NCBI GenBank assembly: GCA_046729895.1
Contig: JBKPHP010000225.1
Span: 1 to 8,376, forward strand
Length of the DNA stretch: 8,376 nt
Direction of reading: 5' to 3'
Source of the DNA: DASXBA01 sp046729895
Lineage (GTDB): Bacteria > Actinomycetota > Thermoleophilia > Solirubrobacterales > Thermoleophilaceae
Under the pieces are notes generated by a model. The model saw only the letters and a list, made by a program, of their open reading frames with translations. It searched no databases and was not told the DNA's origin. The number at the start of each line of letters is the position of its first letter. Position 1 is the stretch's first letter. Positions 1 through 5,353 of this stretch are shown here, one piece after another. A program made the position numbers and the translations under genes.

Positions 1-238
1 CGGGAGCAGGCGAAGGCCGCCCGGGCCCGCGACGGCGCGCGCCGCATGGACGCTTTGCGTGGCCATGGCGACGCGAGGCGTCCACTCCTGCCGTCCTGGC
101 CTTGGCGATCGCCGCGAGGACCCTAGGCCACTTCGAGCAGCGGGCGCGAATGCGATAGCGACTCCTTTGTTGCGGCTCTGCTTGTCGCCGGTGGCGAGCG
201 GTCTGGCACCACCGGCGTCGGTGGGTATAAGTCGAGGT

Positions 239-619
239 GTGACGATCAGCAGGGCTGTGCCCAACATTCGCTCCGAGCGGCCCGCCGAGACGCGCGACTT
301 CTTCGTCGAGCTGTTCGGGTTCGAGGTGGCCATGGACCTGGGCTGGGTTATGACTGTGGCGTCGCCGGACAACCCGTCCGTGCAGATCACGATCGTAGGT
401 CGTGACGACATGGCCGCACCCGGGATCACCGTCGAGGTGGCGGATGTCGATGCGATCCACGCCGCAGCGCTCGACCGGGGCTTCGAGATCGCTTATCCGC
501 TGCGCGACGAGGAGTGGGGGGTGCGGCGCTTCATGCTGCGCGACCCGAGCGGGACGGTCGTCAACGTCCTATCTCACATCAGGCCGGAGGGACACGACAC
601 AGCGCCGGCGCCGCGGTGA
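239..619 (+). CDS. VOC-family (glyoxalase/bleomycin-resistance fold) protein
   Basis: A 126-residue protein of the vicinal oxygen chelate fold. Visible family features are the opening strand (TISRAVPNIRS), the helix with the FFVELFGFEVAMDLGW stretch (about residues 21-36), a central VEVADVDAIHAAALDRGF segment (65-82), and the closing RDPSGTVVNVLSH strand (101-113). Many VOC enzymes carry a metal-binding Glu after the DPxG turn. Here that strand reads VVNVL, so a metal-dependent lyase or dioxygenase role is unlikely and a binding or resistance-type role is more plausible. The substrate is unknown. The GTG at 239 gives the usual family N-terminus. A GAGG lies only 1 nt upstream (234-237), which is tight, and an in-frame GTG at 221 is the alternative. 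The reading frame stays open upstream to 59, but that part has no family similarity. The next gene starts 194 nt downstream. Confidence 0.85.
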   Translation: MTISRAVPNIRSERPAETRDFFVELFGFEVAMDLGWVMTVASPDNPSVQITIVGRDDMAAPGITVEVADVDAIHAAALDRGFEIAYPLRDEEWGVRRFMLRDPSGTVVNVLSHIRPEGHDTAPAPR

Positions 620-673
620 ACCGACCCTCCTTCGCCTGTCTCCACGCGGTGGCCAGAACTCAGATACGGCACT

Positions 674-697
674 CCCAGGAGGCCGCGATCCCCTGGG
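674..697. other. Hairpin between VOC gene and methyltransferase
   Basis: CCCAGG (674-679) and CCTGGG (692-697) can pair across a 12-nt loop. No T-run follows. It lies in the 194-nt gap between the two plus-strand genes, which otherwise shows no gene. It might be a weak terminator or leader element, or chance in GC-rich DNA. Confidence 0.25.
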
Positions 698-813
698 GGC
701 AATCGTGCCAGCTGGTCCCAGGCGGAGGACTCCGCGAGCCAACCCCTCGGCCAGCAGCTCGTCAGCTGGGGATGCGTTGCGGCCCCACGGCCCGAGGGAA
801 GATACTGCGAGCG

Positions 814-1611
814 ATGTCACAGGAGTACCTGCTCGCCAACCAGCCCTCGGAGTTGGAGCGCCTGCGGCTGCAGTCGCTCGTGTGGGAGCCCACAGGGCGG
901 CAGCTCCTCACGCAGGTAGATTGCGGAACCGGCGGACGCGCCCAGGACCTCGGCTGCGGCGCCAAGGGCTGGCATCGGATCCTCAGCGAGTGGGTCGGAT
1001 CCTCCGGCCAGATCGTGGGCACTGACATAGACGAGAGCCTGCTCGAGGCCGCTCGTTCATTTCTGGAGGCAGAAGGAATCTCCAACGTAGAGCTCGTCGT
1101 CGATGATCTGTTCGAGAGCAAGCTGGAGCCGCAATCTTTCGATCTCGTCCATGCCCGCTACCAGATCGCTCCGCTCGGACGCGGCCGGGAGCAGGTGGCC
1201 TCGCACCGGCGGTTGGTAAGGCCCGGTGGGTCCCTGGTTCTCGAGGAGTGGGATCTCGGCTCGTGGCATTTCAATCCCGCCGCCCCCGCGGCCGAGCGAC
1301 TGATCCGATTGCTCTCCGAGATCTTTTCCGTCCTGGGCGGCGAGGCTGGCCGCGGACTTCCCGAACTGCTCCGCGAAATCGGTGTCGAGGAGCCAGAGAT
1401 CGACGCACATGTGATCGCGCTCAAACCAGGCCACCCCTATTTGCGTCTCCCGCTTCAGTTCAGCGTGGCGCTCGAGTCGCGGCTGCTTGAGAGGCTGAGC
1501 GAGGACGAGCTTGCCTCGCTACGCCGCGAAGTCGAGAGCGAGTTCGCCGAGCAGGGCAGATGGGGCACTACGTTCACCCTGATCCAGAGTTGGGGCAGGC
1601 TTGAAGGCTAA
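814..1611 (+). CDS. Class I SAM-dependent methyltransferase
   Basis: A 265-residue Rossmann-fold methyltransferase. Motif I is AQDLGCGAKGW (residues 43-53, SAM-binding glycine loop). The acidic post-I strand is IVGTDIDES (67-75), binding the SAM ribose. VELVVDDLF (92-100) is the motif II region, FDLVHARYQIAPL (109-121) is motif IV, and LVRPGGSLVLEEWD (134-147) is motif V/VI. The C-terminal third (about 150-265) is helical and probably forms the substrate cap. The order and spacing match the UbiE/Methyltransf_11-25 type of small-molecule methyltransferases; the acceptor cannot be deduced. The ATG at 814 was chosen because similarity begins there; a GAGGGAAG lies upstream (794-801), a little far. 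The frame runs open back to 514 through the VOC gene, but that part is an antiparallel-looking, proline/arginine-rich artefact. It is followed by a convergent gap to the NTF2 gene. Confidence 0.88.
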   Translation: MSQEYLLANQPSELERLRLQSLVWEPTGRQLLTQVDCGTGGRAQDLGCGAKGWHRILSEWVGSSGQIVGTDIDESLLEAARSFLEAEGISNVELVVDDLFESKLEPQSFDLVHARYQIAPLGRGREQVASHRRLVRPGGSLVLEEWDLGSWHFNPAAPAAERLIRLLSEIFSVLGGEAGRGLPELLREIGVEEPEIDAHVIALKPGHPYLRLPLQFSVALESRLLERLSEDELASLRREVESEFAEQGRWGTTFTLIQSWGRLEG

Positions 1612-1628
1612 GAGGTAGCGGCGCCTAG

Positions 1629-1718
1629 GGAGGCGCGATCCAGGAGGAGGCGCTCGCCGCTCGCCTCGAGCGAGCGATCTCGGCGGTCATCGACGAGCCT
1701 CTGTCGACCAAACGCTGA
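1629..1718 (+). pseudogene. Possible 3' remnant of a lost gene (no start codon)
   Basis: The frame is open from just after a TAG at 1626 to a TGA at 1716-1718. It encodes about 29 residues including EEALAARLERAISAVIDEPL, an amphipathic-helix-like sequence. Codon choice is like a real gene of this DNA (ATC, GAG, GCG, CTC, GCC, GTC, GAC; high third-position GC). There is no ATG, GTG or TTG in a start position and no Shine-Dalgarno context, so it cannot be a complete gene. The simplest reading is the leftover C-terminus of a deleted gene. Chance coding-like composition cannot be excluded over so short a span. The family is not recognised. Confidence 0.3.
1658..1676. terminator. Hairpin between convergent genes (weak terminator candidate)
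   Basis: CGCTCGC (1658-1664) and GCGAGCG (1670-1676) form a perfect 7-bp stem with a 5-nt loop. It lies between the stop of the methyltransferase (1611) and the stop of the NTF2-like gene (1735), where a bidirectional terminator would be expected. No T-run follows on either strand, so the assignment rests on position and symmetry only. Confidence 0.35.
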
Positions 1719-1734
1719 GCTCCTATGTCCTATG

Positions 1735-2145
1735 TCAGCCGTACCAGATGGCGTCGAAAGCGCGCTGATCGAGCGGAAGCAGCCAGCAGGCTGCGATCTG
1801 CCGATCGCTGACGTCGTACAGACCCACAGTGGTCCAGCGATGGTCGACGCCGCGAATCGTGGCGAGCCCTTCGGTGAGCGCGGCGAATCGGTCGCCGTCG
1901 CCGACCAGAACGTCCAGTCGCTTCATCTGAAACGTGTGGTCGGCGAGATCTCGTCGTCGTCGGAAGTAGCCGAACACCTCCTCGAGACCACGATAGGTCC
2001 CCGCGATGCGATTGTCACCGGGGACGGTCCACGCGATGTTCGGAGCCAGGAGTTGCTCGAGCGCGGCCTCGGAGCCACCTGCGTAGAACTCGTTCTGCGC
2101 AGCGTGCAGTCGGTCGAGAAGACGGATGGCAGCGTTCCGGTTCAC
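1735..2145 (-). CDS. NTF2/SnoaL-like fold protein (last gene of TetR operon)
   Basis: A 136-residue member of the NTF2-like superfamily, which covers SnoaL-type cyclases, ketosteroid isomerase-like enzymes and non-enzymatic binding proteins. Family signs are the N-terminal helix with LDRLHAAQNEFYAGG (10-24), the LLAPNIAWTVPGDNRIAGTYRG stretch (32-53; Trp followed by VPG and IAGxYxG is typical of SnoaL-like proteins), the FGYFRRRR helix end (58-65), and the closing strands ending in CWLLPLDQRAFDAIW (120-134). The start is GTG at 2145-2143, whose GTGA shares 4 nt with the TGA stop of the upstream gene, a classic translational-coupling junction. CCAAGG directly precedes the GTG. It sits last in a minus-strand run led by a TetR gene. 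The catalytic residues and substrate cannot be set from the sequence. Confidence 0.85.
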   Translation of the reverse strand: MNRNAAIRLLDRLHAAQNEFYAGGSEAALEQLLAPNIAWTVPGDNRIAGTYRGLEEVFGYFRRRRDLADHTFQMKRLDVLVGDGDRFAALTEGLATIRGVDHRWTTVGLYDVSDRQIAACWLLPLDQRAFDAIWYG

Positions 2146-2711
2146 CCTTGGCGCTGGCGCCGGTCGGAACCACTGGCCCGTCCAAGGACATACCGCACGA
2201 CCTGTTGATGTAGCGGGATGACCCCCGCCCAGACTGCGCGGGCCACGCGGTTCTCTTGTCGTACGAAGGTCGCGAAGAGCAGCGTCTGGCGCTGGCGCTT
2301 GAACAGCAGCTCGGCCGGGAGTCCCACCCGGGAGCCGGCAGCAAGAAGCGCGAAGTCCGGGGTGCTGCGCCGCACCTCCCAGCCGAGCACGGGTCGGTCG
2401 GACCGAGTCGAACCGATCTGCAGGCCCAGCGCGGACCACCCCCAGGCGAGCGCGCTTCGCACCACGGCCGGCGCGTCCTCCAGGATCGCGCGGGCCCATT
2501 CTTCGGCGGTGCGGCCATGGGTCGGGCCGGGTTCGACGAGAAACGCATCCTCGTAGTCGACGCGGGTGAGCGTGCTGAGCCTTCGCGCGGCCGGTGGTAC
2601 CGCGACCTGGCGTACCCCGCCCGACGGAAACGGAATGCGCCGGAGACACTCGATGACGGCGTCCCGGCTCATCGTCGGCACTATGCCGGCGGTGAGCGAC
2701 CAACTAGGCAT
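2142..2711 (-). CDS. Unrecognised conserved-looking protein in TetR operon
   Basis: A 189-residue soluble protein that I cannot assign to a named family with confidence. The core from about residue 48 to 178 looks structured: TRVDYEDAFLVE (49-60), TAEEWARAILEDAPAVVRSALAWGWSALGL (68-97), VLGWEVRRSTPDFALLAAGSR (108-128), LPAELLFKRQRQTLLFATFVRQ (131-152) and NRVARAVWAGVIPLHQQVVRYVLGRA (154-179). The paired strands around a long helix, with the final 'AVWAGVxPxHxxVV' helix, would fit a small ligand-binding alpha/beta fold (SRPBCC-like is one guess, not shown). There is no signal peptide or membrane segment. The ATG at 2711 overlaps the upstream stop by 8 nt, and the next gene overlaps its own stop by 4 nt. 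The first 13 residues could be dispensable, since Met14 at 2672 is an alternative start. Neither start has a strong Shine-Dalgarno sequence, consistent with coupled translation. Confidence 0.75.
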   Translation of the reverse strand: MPSWSLTAGIVPTMSRDAVIECLRRIPFPSGGVRQVAVPPAARRLSTLTRVDYEDAFLVEPGPTHGRTAEEWARAILEDAPAVVRSALAWGWSALGLQIGSTRSDRPVLGWEVRRSTPDFALLAAGSRVGLPAELLFKRQRQTLLFATFVRQENRVARAVWAGVIPLHQQVVRYVLGRASGSDRRQRQG

Positions 2712-3306
2712 GCGCCGGTGTCCGCTCGCCGGTTTCCGCTCGTAGCTCCCGCTCGATCCCTCGCAGCATCGCGGGGTACACGATCAGCCGGCGAAATGGC
2801 CTGATCGCGGCCATGTAACCGGTTCCGCGCAGTCCGTTTGGTTTCACCAAGACAGCCATCTGGGCGCGACAGACGCCGGCCGCAGCTCGGATCCGGCCGA
2901 TGTGCATGACGCCGTGCATCGTCGCGTTGGCGATCTCCGCGGCGAATTCGTCCTCGATCAGGTACAGGGACGTGAAAGGGAGCACCTCGAAGGTCGGGCC
3001 GGATGGGGCGTCGCGCAAGTCCAGCGGCAACCGGTCGCGGAGTGTCGGCACCCTGGAGCCGAGGCCGACGTCCGGACGGTCCCAACCGAGCAGTTCCCCG
3101 ATCCGCCACCGAATCGCAAAGAGCGTGCGGATGGCGCTGGAGGGACTTTGCGAAGGGTCGGCCGAGGCGAGGCCCTGTACCAGCCGAGGGAAGTCGTGCG
3201 GGCCGCCCGTCCCCGGCAGCTGCCAAACGTCCTCGAGACGGAAGTCTCGTGTGACCTCGTGGATGCGCCAGGGCCGCGAGGTGTGCGCGCTGGTCGGCAG
3301 CCTCAT
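2704..3306 (-). CDS. DUF2867-family protein
   Basis: A 200-residue protein resembling the actinobacterial DUF2867 family, whose function is unknown. Recognisable blocks are RPWRIHEVTRDFRLEDVWQLP (11-31), GGPHDFPRLVQGLAS (34-48), AIRTLFAIRWRIGELLGWD (58-76), TLRDRLPLDLRDAPSGPTF (88-106), FTSLYLIEDEFAAEIANATMHGVMHIG (111-137) and MAVLVKPNGLRGTGYMAAIRPFRRLIVYP (150-178). It has no signal peptide or transmembrane helix, so it is probably cytoplasmic. The ATG at 3306 (MRLPTSAHTSRPWRIHE) matches the family's usual start and lies 8 nt beyond the TetR stop. An in-frame GTG at 3324 would overlap the TetR gene by 10 nt and is the alternative. The stop overlaps the next gene by 8 nt. Co-expression with a TetR regulator and an NTF2-like protein hints at a role in handling a small molecule, which is inference. 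Confidence 0.85.
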   Translation of the reverse strand: MRLPTSAHTSRPWRIHEVTRDFRLEDVWQLPGTGGPHDFPRLVQGLASADPSQSPSSAIRTLFAIRWRIGELLGWDRPDVGLGSRVPTLRDRLPLDLRDAPSGPTFEVLPFTSLYLIEDEFAAEIANATMHGVMHIGRIRAAAGVCRAQMAVLVKPNGLRGTGYMAAIRPFRRLIVYPAMLRGIERELRAETGERTPAHA

Positions 3307-3314
3307 CGTCGGTG

Positions 3315-3950
3315 TCAGTCGCACTTCGGGGTCGCGTCGTGGTCAAGCCCGAGCACGCCGGCGGCCGCGCGCGCCGTCAGCTCCTCATCGTGTGGAGCCT
3401 GTCCGGAGAGTTCGATGACCGTGCCTTCCATCGCGCCGATGAAGGCGAGCGCGACCGCTCTGGCCGGGGGACCGGCCGGGATCATTCCCACTCTGCGGCC
3501 CGCGTTGATCAGGCGCGTGCAGCGCTTCACGAGACTTTCGGAAACCTGCTCGAGACGCCGTCCGACAGGGTGATCCTGACCGCTGAACTCGAGCCTCAGC
3601 GCGATTGCCACCCGGGCGACGTCCCGCCGGCAATAGACGGCGTGACCACGGGCCAGCAGGATCAGGGCGGCGACTGGATCGGGCTCTTGCTCGACGCGCC
3701 CCCCCACCTCCTCTCTCCAGGTCGCGTCGACCCAGTCGATGACCGCCAGGGCAAGGTCCTCCTTGTCCTTGAACTGGTGGTAGAGCGCGCCGCGCGTGTA
3801 GCCGGCCTCGCTTGCCACCCGCTCCAGGATGAGGTTGCCGTAGCCATAACGGGAGAGCCCCCGTGCGGCGGACTCGAGCAAAGCGCTACGCGTGCGCGCG
3901 CTTCGGTCCGCCTGCGTCGGGCGGTACGCGCGGGCGGCTTCGGCAGTCAT
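3315..3950 (-). CDS. TetR/AcrR-family transcriptional regulator
   Basis: A 211-residue repressor-type protein of normal TetR length. The N-terminal DNA-binding domain covers about residues 15-65: ARTRSALLESAARGLSRYGY, then the helix-turn-helix LILERVASEAGYTRGALYHQFKDKEDL (40-66), where YTRGALYHQF is the recognition helix signature of the family. Residues 70-205 form the helical ligand-binding and dimerisation domain, which is variable, so the inducer is unknown. The ATG at 3950 gives a standard N-terminus. In-frame ATGs further upstream (around 3989 and 4001) lie inside the palindromic control region and would add an unusual Cys-containing leader. It is the first gene of a four-gene minus-strand operon and is divergent from the tautomerase gene. 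A perfect 16-bp palindrome lies 27-42 nt upstream of its start, so autoregulation plus control of the divergent operon is likely. Confidence 0.9.
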   Translation of the reverse strand: MTAEAARAYRPTQADRSARTRSALLESAARGLSRYGYGNLILERVASEAGYTRGALYHQFKDKEDLALAVIDWVDATWREEVGGRVEQEPDPVAALILLARGHAVYCRRDVARVAIALRLEFSGQDHPVGRRLEQVSESLVKRCTRLINAGRRVGMIPAGPPARAVALAFIGAMEGTVIELSGQAPHDEELTARAAAGVLGLDHDATPKCD

Positions 3951-3963
3951 CGGCGAATCGCCG
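3951..3963. repeat. Short inverted repeat abutting the TetR start codon
   Basis: CGGCGA-A-TCGCCG is a perfect 6-bp inverted repeat around one central base, immediately upstream of the TetR ATG (3948-3950). In the minus-strand mRNA it occupies the ribosome-binding position. It could be a second, weaker protein site or have no function. Confidence 0.3.
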
Positions 3964-3976
3964 ACCTGAGGGCTCG

Positions 3977-3992
3977 TACATGCATGCATGTA
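3977..3992. promoter_or_regulatory. Perfect 16-bp palindrome, probable TetR operator
   Basis: TACATGCATGCATGTA is its own reverse complement over all 16 bases. It lies in the 114-nt gap between the divergent TetR and tautomerase genes. TetR-family operators are commonly symmetric, placed between divergent genes and built of TACAT/ATGTA-like half-sites (the AcrR operator is one example). Adjacent, and partly overlapping, is an AT-rich patch (3991-4000) that could serve as a -10 element. Binding by this TetR is inferred, not shown. Confidence 0.7.
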
Positions 3993-4000
3993 TGTTATCA
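3991..4000. promoter_or_regulatory. AT-rich patch, candidate -10 region of divergent promoter(s)
   Basis: TATGTTATCA is the only AT-rich stretch in this GC-rich divergent gap. Read on the plus strand, TATGTT or TTATCA could be a -10 box for the tautomerase. Read on the minus strand, TGATAAC, with a TTCGAC about 18 nt upstream of it, could serve the TetR operon. It overlaps the edge of the 16-bp palindrome, so a repressor bound there would block polymerase. No convincing -35 is seen for the plus direction. Confidence 0.4.
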
Positions 4001-4052
4001 TCCTGCGCGGCTGAAGGAGTCGAAGCCACGGCCGAACGACAAACTCACAGCT

Positions 4053-4057
4053 GGAGG
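4053..4057 (+). promoter_or_regulatory. Shine-Dalgarno that fixes the tautomerase start
   Basis: GGAGG stands 7 nt before the GTG at 4065. This favours the GTG over the ATG two codons later (4071), and that choice makes residue 2 a proline, as the tautomerase mechanism requires. Confidence 0.8.
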
Positions 4058-4064
4058 TCCAGTC

Positions 4065-4592
4065 GTGCCGATGATCGAACTGACAACCACCAAGGGCGCG
4101 TTGGACGACGCCGCCAAGCAGCGGCTTGCCGGCGAGCTGTCGACGATCGCTCTCGAGGTTGAGGCTGCGCCCCTGGCCCGCTTCGGCGATACCCCGCACA
4201 TGCAGGCCCTTGCGTGGTGCTTCGTCAACGAGCAGGACGTGTTCGTCGGCGGCCGGCGCACCGCGAAGCCGATTTACCGCGTGACCGTCACGATCCCCGA
4301 GGGTGCGCCGGGCGTATTCGGCCCACTTGCAAAGCGGGGTCGCGAGACGCTTGTCAAGCGCGTGACTGCGGCAGTTCTGGCCGCGGAGGGCAGCGAGAAC
4401 ACAATGGTCGAGGCCCACCGCGTATGGGTCCACCTGCGCCAGATCACCGACGGCCACTGGGCAGGCTTCGGCGAAGTCGTCACCTTGCCCGAGCTTGCGG
4501 CCTACGGGCTGAACACCGACGAGCCGGAAAGCAAGATCGAGCGCATGCGCCAGGCAGCGATGGAGTCCGTGGGCGCCGTCAGCGCCGCATAG
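4065..4592 (+). CDS. Tautomerase-superfamily protein with catalytic-type N-terminal proline
   Basis: A 175-residue protein whose sequence begins M-P-M-I-E-L-T. After Met removal the N-terminus would be Pro1, the general base/acid of 4-oxalocrotonate tautomerase-like enzymes. The first beta-alpha unit is PMIELTTTKGALDDAAKQRLAGELSTIALEVE (2-33). A second unit appears at KPIYRVTVTIPEGA (68-81), GRETLVKRVTAAVLAAEGS (92-110) and HRVWVHLRQITDGHWAGFGEVVTL (118-141). This looks like a fused double 4-OT-like module, longer than single-unit 4-OT (about 60 residues) and than cis-CaaD/MSAD-type proteins (about 130-150). The C-terminal 30 residues are an extra charged helix. The substrate is probably an enolisable or alpha-keto acid-like compound, but the specific one is unknown. 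It is divergent from TetR across a palindrome, with an NTF2-like gene 57 nt downstream. Earlier in-frame starts back to 3312 run antisense to TetR and are not real. Confidence 0.82.
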   Translation: MPMIELTTTKGALDDAAKQRLAGELSTIALEVEAAPLARFGDTPHMQALAWCFVNEQDVFVGGRRTAKPIYRVTVTIPEGAPGVFGPLAKRGRETLVKRVTAAVLAAEGSENTMVEAHRVWVHLRQITDGHWAGFGEVVTLPELAAYGLNTDEPESKIERMRQAAMESVGAVSAA

Positions 4593-4608
4593 GCCCAGTC
4601 GTTGGGCC
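4592..4608 (+). other. Small hairpin just after the tautomerase stop
   Basis: GGCCCA (4592-4597) and TGGGCC (4603-4608) pair around a 5-nt loop, beginning at the last base of the stop codon. No T-run follows. It could modulate or partly terminate readthrough into the NTF2-like gene, whose own Shine-Dalgarno lies 31 nt further on. Confidence 0.3.
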
Positions 4609-4638
4609 AATCGACCTCAGGGTGCATCATCGTCGACG

Positions 4639-4644
4639 AGGAGG
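4639..4644 (+). promoter_or_regulatory. Shine-Dalgarno of the second NTF2-like gene
   Basis: AGGAGG, a near-consensus site, lies 5 nt before the ATG at 4650. It supports this start over the in-frame ATG at 4602, which has no such site and falls in the hairpin after the tautomerase gene. Confidence 0.75.
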
Positions 4645-4649
4645 GCGAA

Positions 4650-5081
4650 ATGGACAACCGTGCTGAGCAGGAGCTCCGTGAGCTCGTTGCGGAGCGGGCC
4701 GCGGCCGTCCGGGCGAAGGACCCGGCCCCGCTCGCCGAGCGACAGCATCCCGACCTCATCTTGTTCAACGCGGTGCCGCCGCTGCTGTTGCGCGGCAGCG
4801 CCGCGGTCGCCGATCAGACGCAGGCGTGGTTCGACTCCTACGCGAGCGACATCGGCTACGAGGTCAGCGAGCTGCACGTGACCGCCGATGGTGAGCTCGG
4901 CTTCTGCTCGTTCCTGTACCACGTCAGCGGCACGCTGGCCGCCGGTGGCGAGGTCGACATGTGGGTCCGCGCCACGCTCTGCTGCCGCCGGACCGACGGG
5001 CGCTGGCTCATCACGCACGACCACGAGTCCGTGCCCTTCGAGCCGGCCAGCGGGCAGGCGCTCATCGGCCTCCGACCCTGA
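4650..5081 (+). CDS. NTF2/SnoaL-like (YybH/DUF4440-type) protein
   Basis: A 143-residue NTF2-fold protein. Features: a long N-terminal helix (AEQELRELVAERAAAVRAKD, 5-24), HPDLILFNAVPPLLLRG (33-49), the AWFDSYASDIGYEVSELHV segment (59-77), LGFCSFLYHVSGT (83-95), then the diagnostic closing strands VDMWVRATLCCRRTDGRWLITHDHESVPFEPASGQALIGL (102-141). The 'WVRAT...DGRWxITHxHxSVPF' ending is typical of the YybH-like SnoaL/DUF4440 group. Its exact biochemical role is mostly unknown; related folds include isomerases and hydrolases. It is a different subgroup from the NTF2-like gene at the end of the TetR operon, so the two are not recent duplicates. It probably shares the tautomerase transcript, since 57 nt separate them and no other promoter was seen. 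Confidence 0.86.
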   Translation: MDNRAEQELRELVAERAAAVRAKDPAPLAERQHPDLILFNAVPPLLLRGSAAVADQTQAWFDSYASDIGYEVSELHVTADGELGFCSFLYHVSGTLAAGGEVDMWVRATLCCRRTDGRWLITHDHESVPFEPASGQALIGLRP

Positions 5082-5170
5082 CACTCAGTCCGGCTCGGCC
5101 GGCAAGCGAGAACACGGCGAGCCGCTCGCGGAGATGGCCGTGACGCCGCCGCGGGCCAGCCGTCGGGGCT

Positions 5171-5233
5171 GACGACCAAGAGGAGTACCGCGCGCTCGAC
5201 GGCGAGCGCGTTGCGTGGTGGCGCCGTCCGTGA
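5171..5233 (+). pseudogene. Possible fragment of a decayed NTF2-like gene
   Basis: In one frame this stretch reads DDQEEYRALDGERVAWWRRP and then stops (TGA 5231-5233). The EEYRxLDxERV string resembles the middle strand of many actinobacterial NTF2/SnoaL-like proteins (an 'EYRELDDERVLVL'-type segment). The frame has a stop at 5141 and no proper start, and the expected following strands are missing. It may be a relic beside the intact NTF2-like gene. The similarity is from memory and short, so chance is possible. Confidence 0.25.
5191..5210 (+). terminator. Strong 8-bp hairpin downstream of the tautomerase/NTF2 genes
   Basis: CGCGCTCG (5191-5198) and CGAGCGCG (5203-5210) form a perfect 8-bp GC stem with a four-base loop (ACGG). 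It lies 110 nt past the NTF2-like stop and 146 nt before the RTX-type gene. No immediate T-run follows; a run of six T sits at 5249-5254, too far for a classical intrinsic terminator. It could end the upstream operon or be part of the RTX leader. Confidence 0.4.
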
Positions 5234-5340
5234 GGTATCGCACAGAGCTTTTTTCCGATCACGAGGAAGGACCGGGGTTCGCGGGCGTCTTAGCCCGTAG
5301 AAGCACGCGATCGCACTTCGGCAGTCGATAACTCCAATCC

Positions 5341-5353
5341 GGAGGTACTCCTC
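5341..5353 (+). promoter_or_regulatory. Shine-Dalgarno of the RTX gene inside a mini-hairpin
   Basis: GGAGG (5341-5345) is placed 10 nt before the ATG at 5356 and fixes that start. The following CCTC (5350-5353) can pair with GAGG (5342-5345) around TACT, so the site could be partly masked in the mRNA. The stem is only 4 bp, so an effect on translation is speculative. Confidence 0.5.

Noticed and set aside
1..126. Open frame from the window edge to a TAG at 124-126, possibly the 3' end of a gene
   Set aside because: The first 20 residues look charged and plausible, but the end becomes Pro/Trp/Arg-rich and no family is recognised. Too short to support as a CDS; no other gene is supported in 1-238.
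2146..2703. N-terminal extension of the NTF2-like frame up to 2703
   Set aside because: It overlaps the 2142-2711 gene in another frame and has shadow-like composition. The GTGA junction at 2142-2145 is the natural start.
3979..3991. CATG/ATGC tandem repetition as a microsatellite
   Set aside because: The repetition is better explained as the core of a perfect 16-bp palindrome in a divergent control region.
3312..4064. Long plus-strand open frame upstream of and continuous with the tautomerase
   Set aside because: It is antisense to the TetR gene, lacks family similarity, and the GGAGG before GTG 4065 marks the real start.
3951..4610. Minus-strand extension of the TetR frame to 4610
   Set aside because: It is antisense to the tautomerase. 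The TetR domain begins just after the ATG at 3950.
5249..5254. Run of six T as an intrinsic terminator
   Set aside because: No stem ends within a few bases of it; the nearest strong hairpin ends at 5210.
5230..5331. 33-codon frame starting with GTG before the RTX gene
   Set aside because: No ribosome-binding site, no similarity, and it overlaps leader structures; likely chance.
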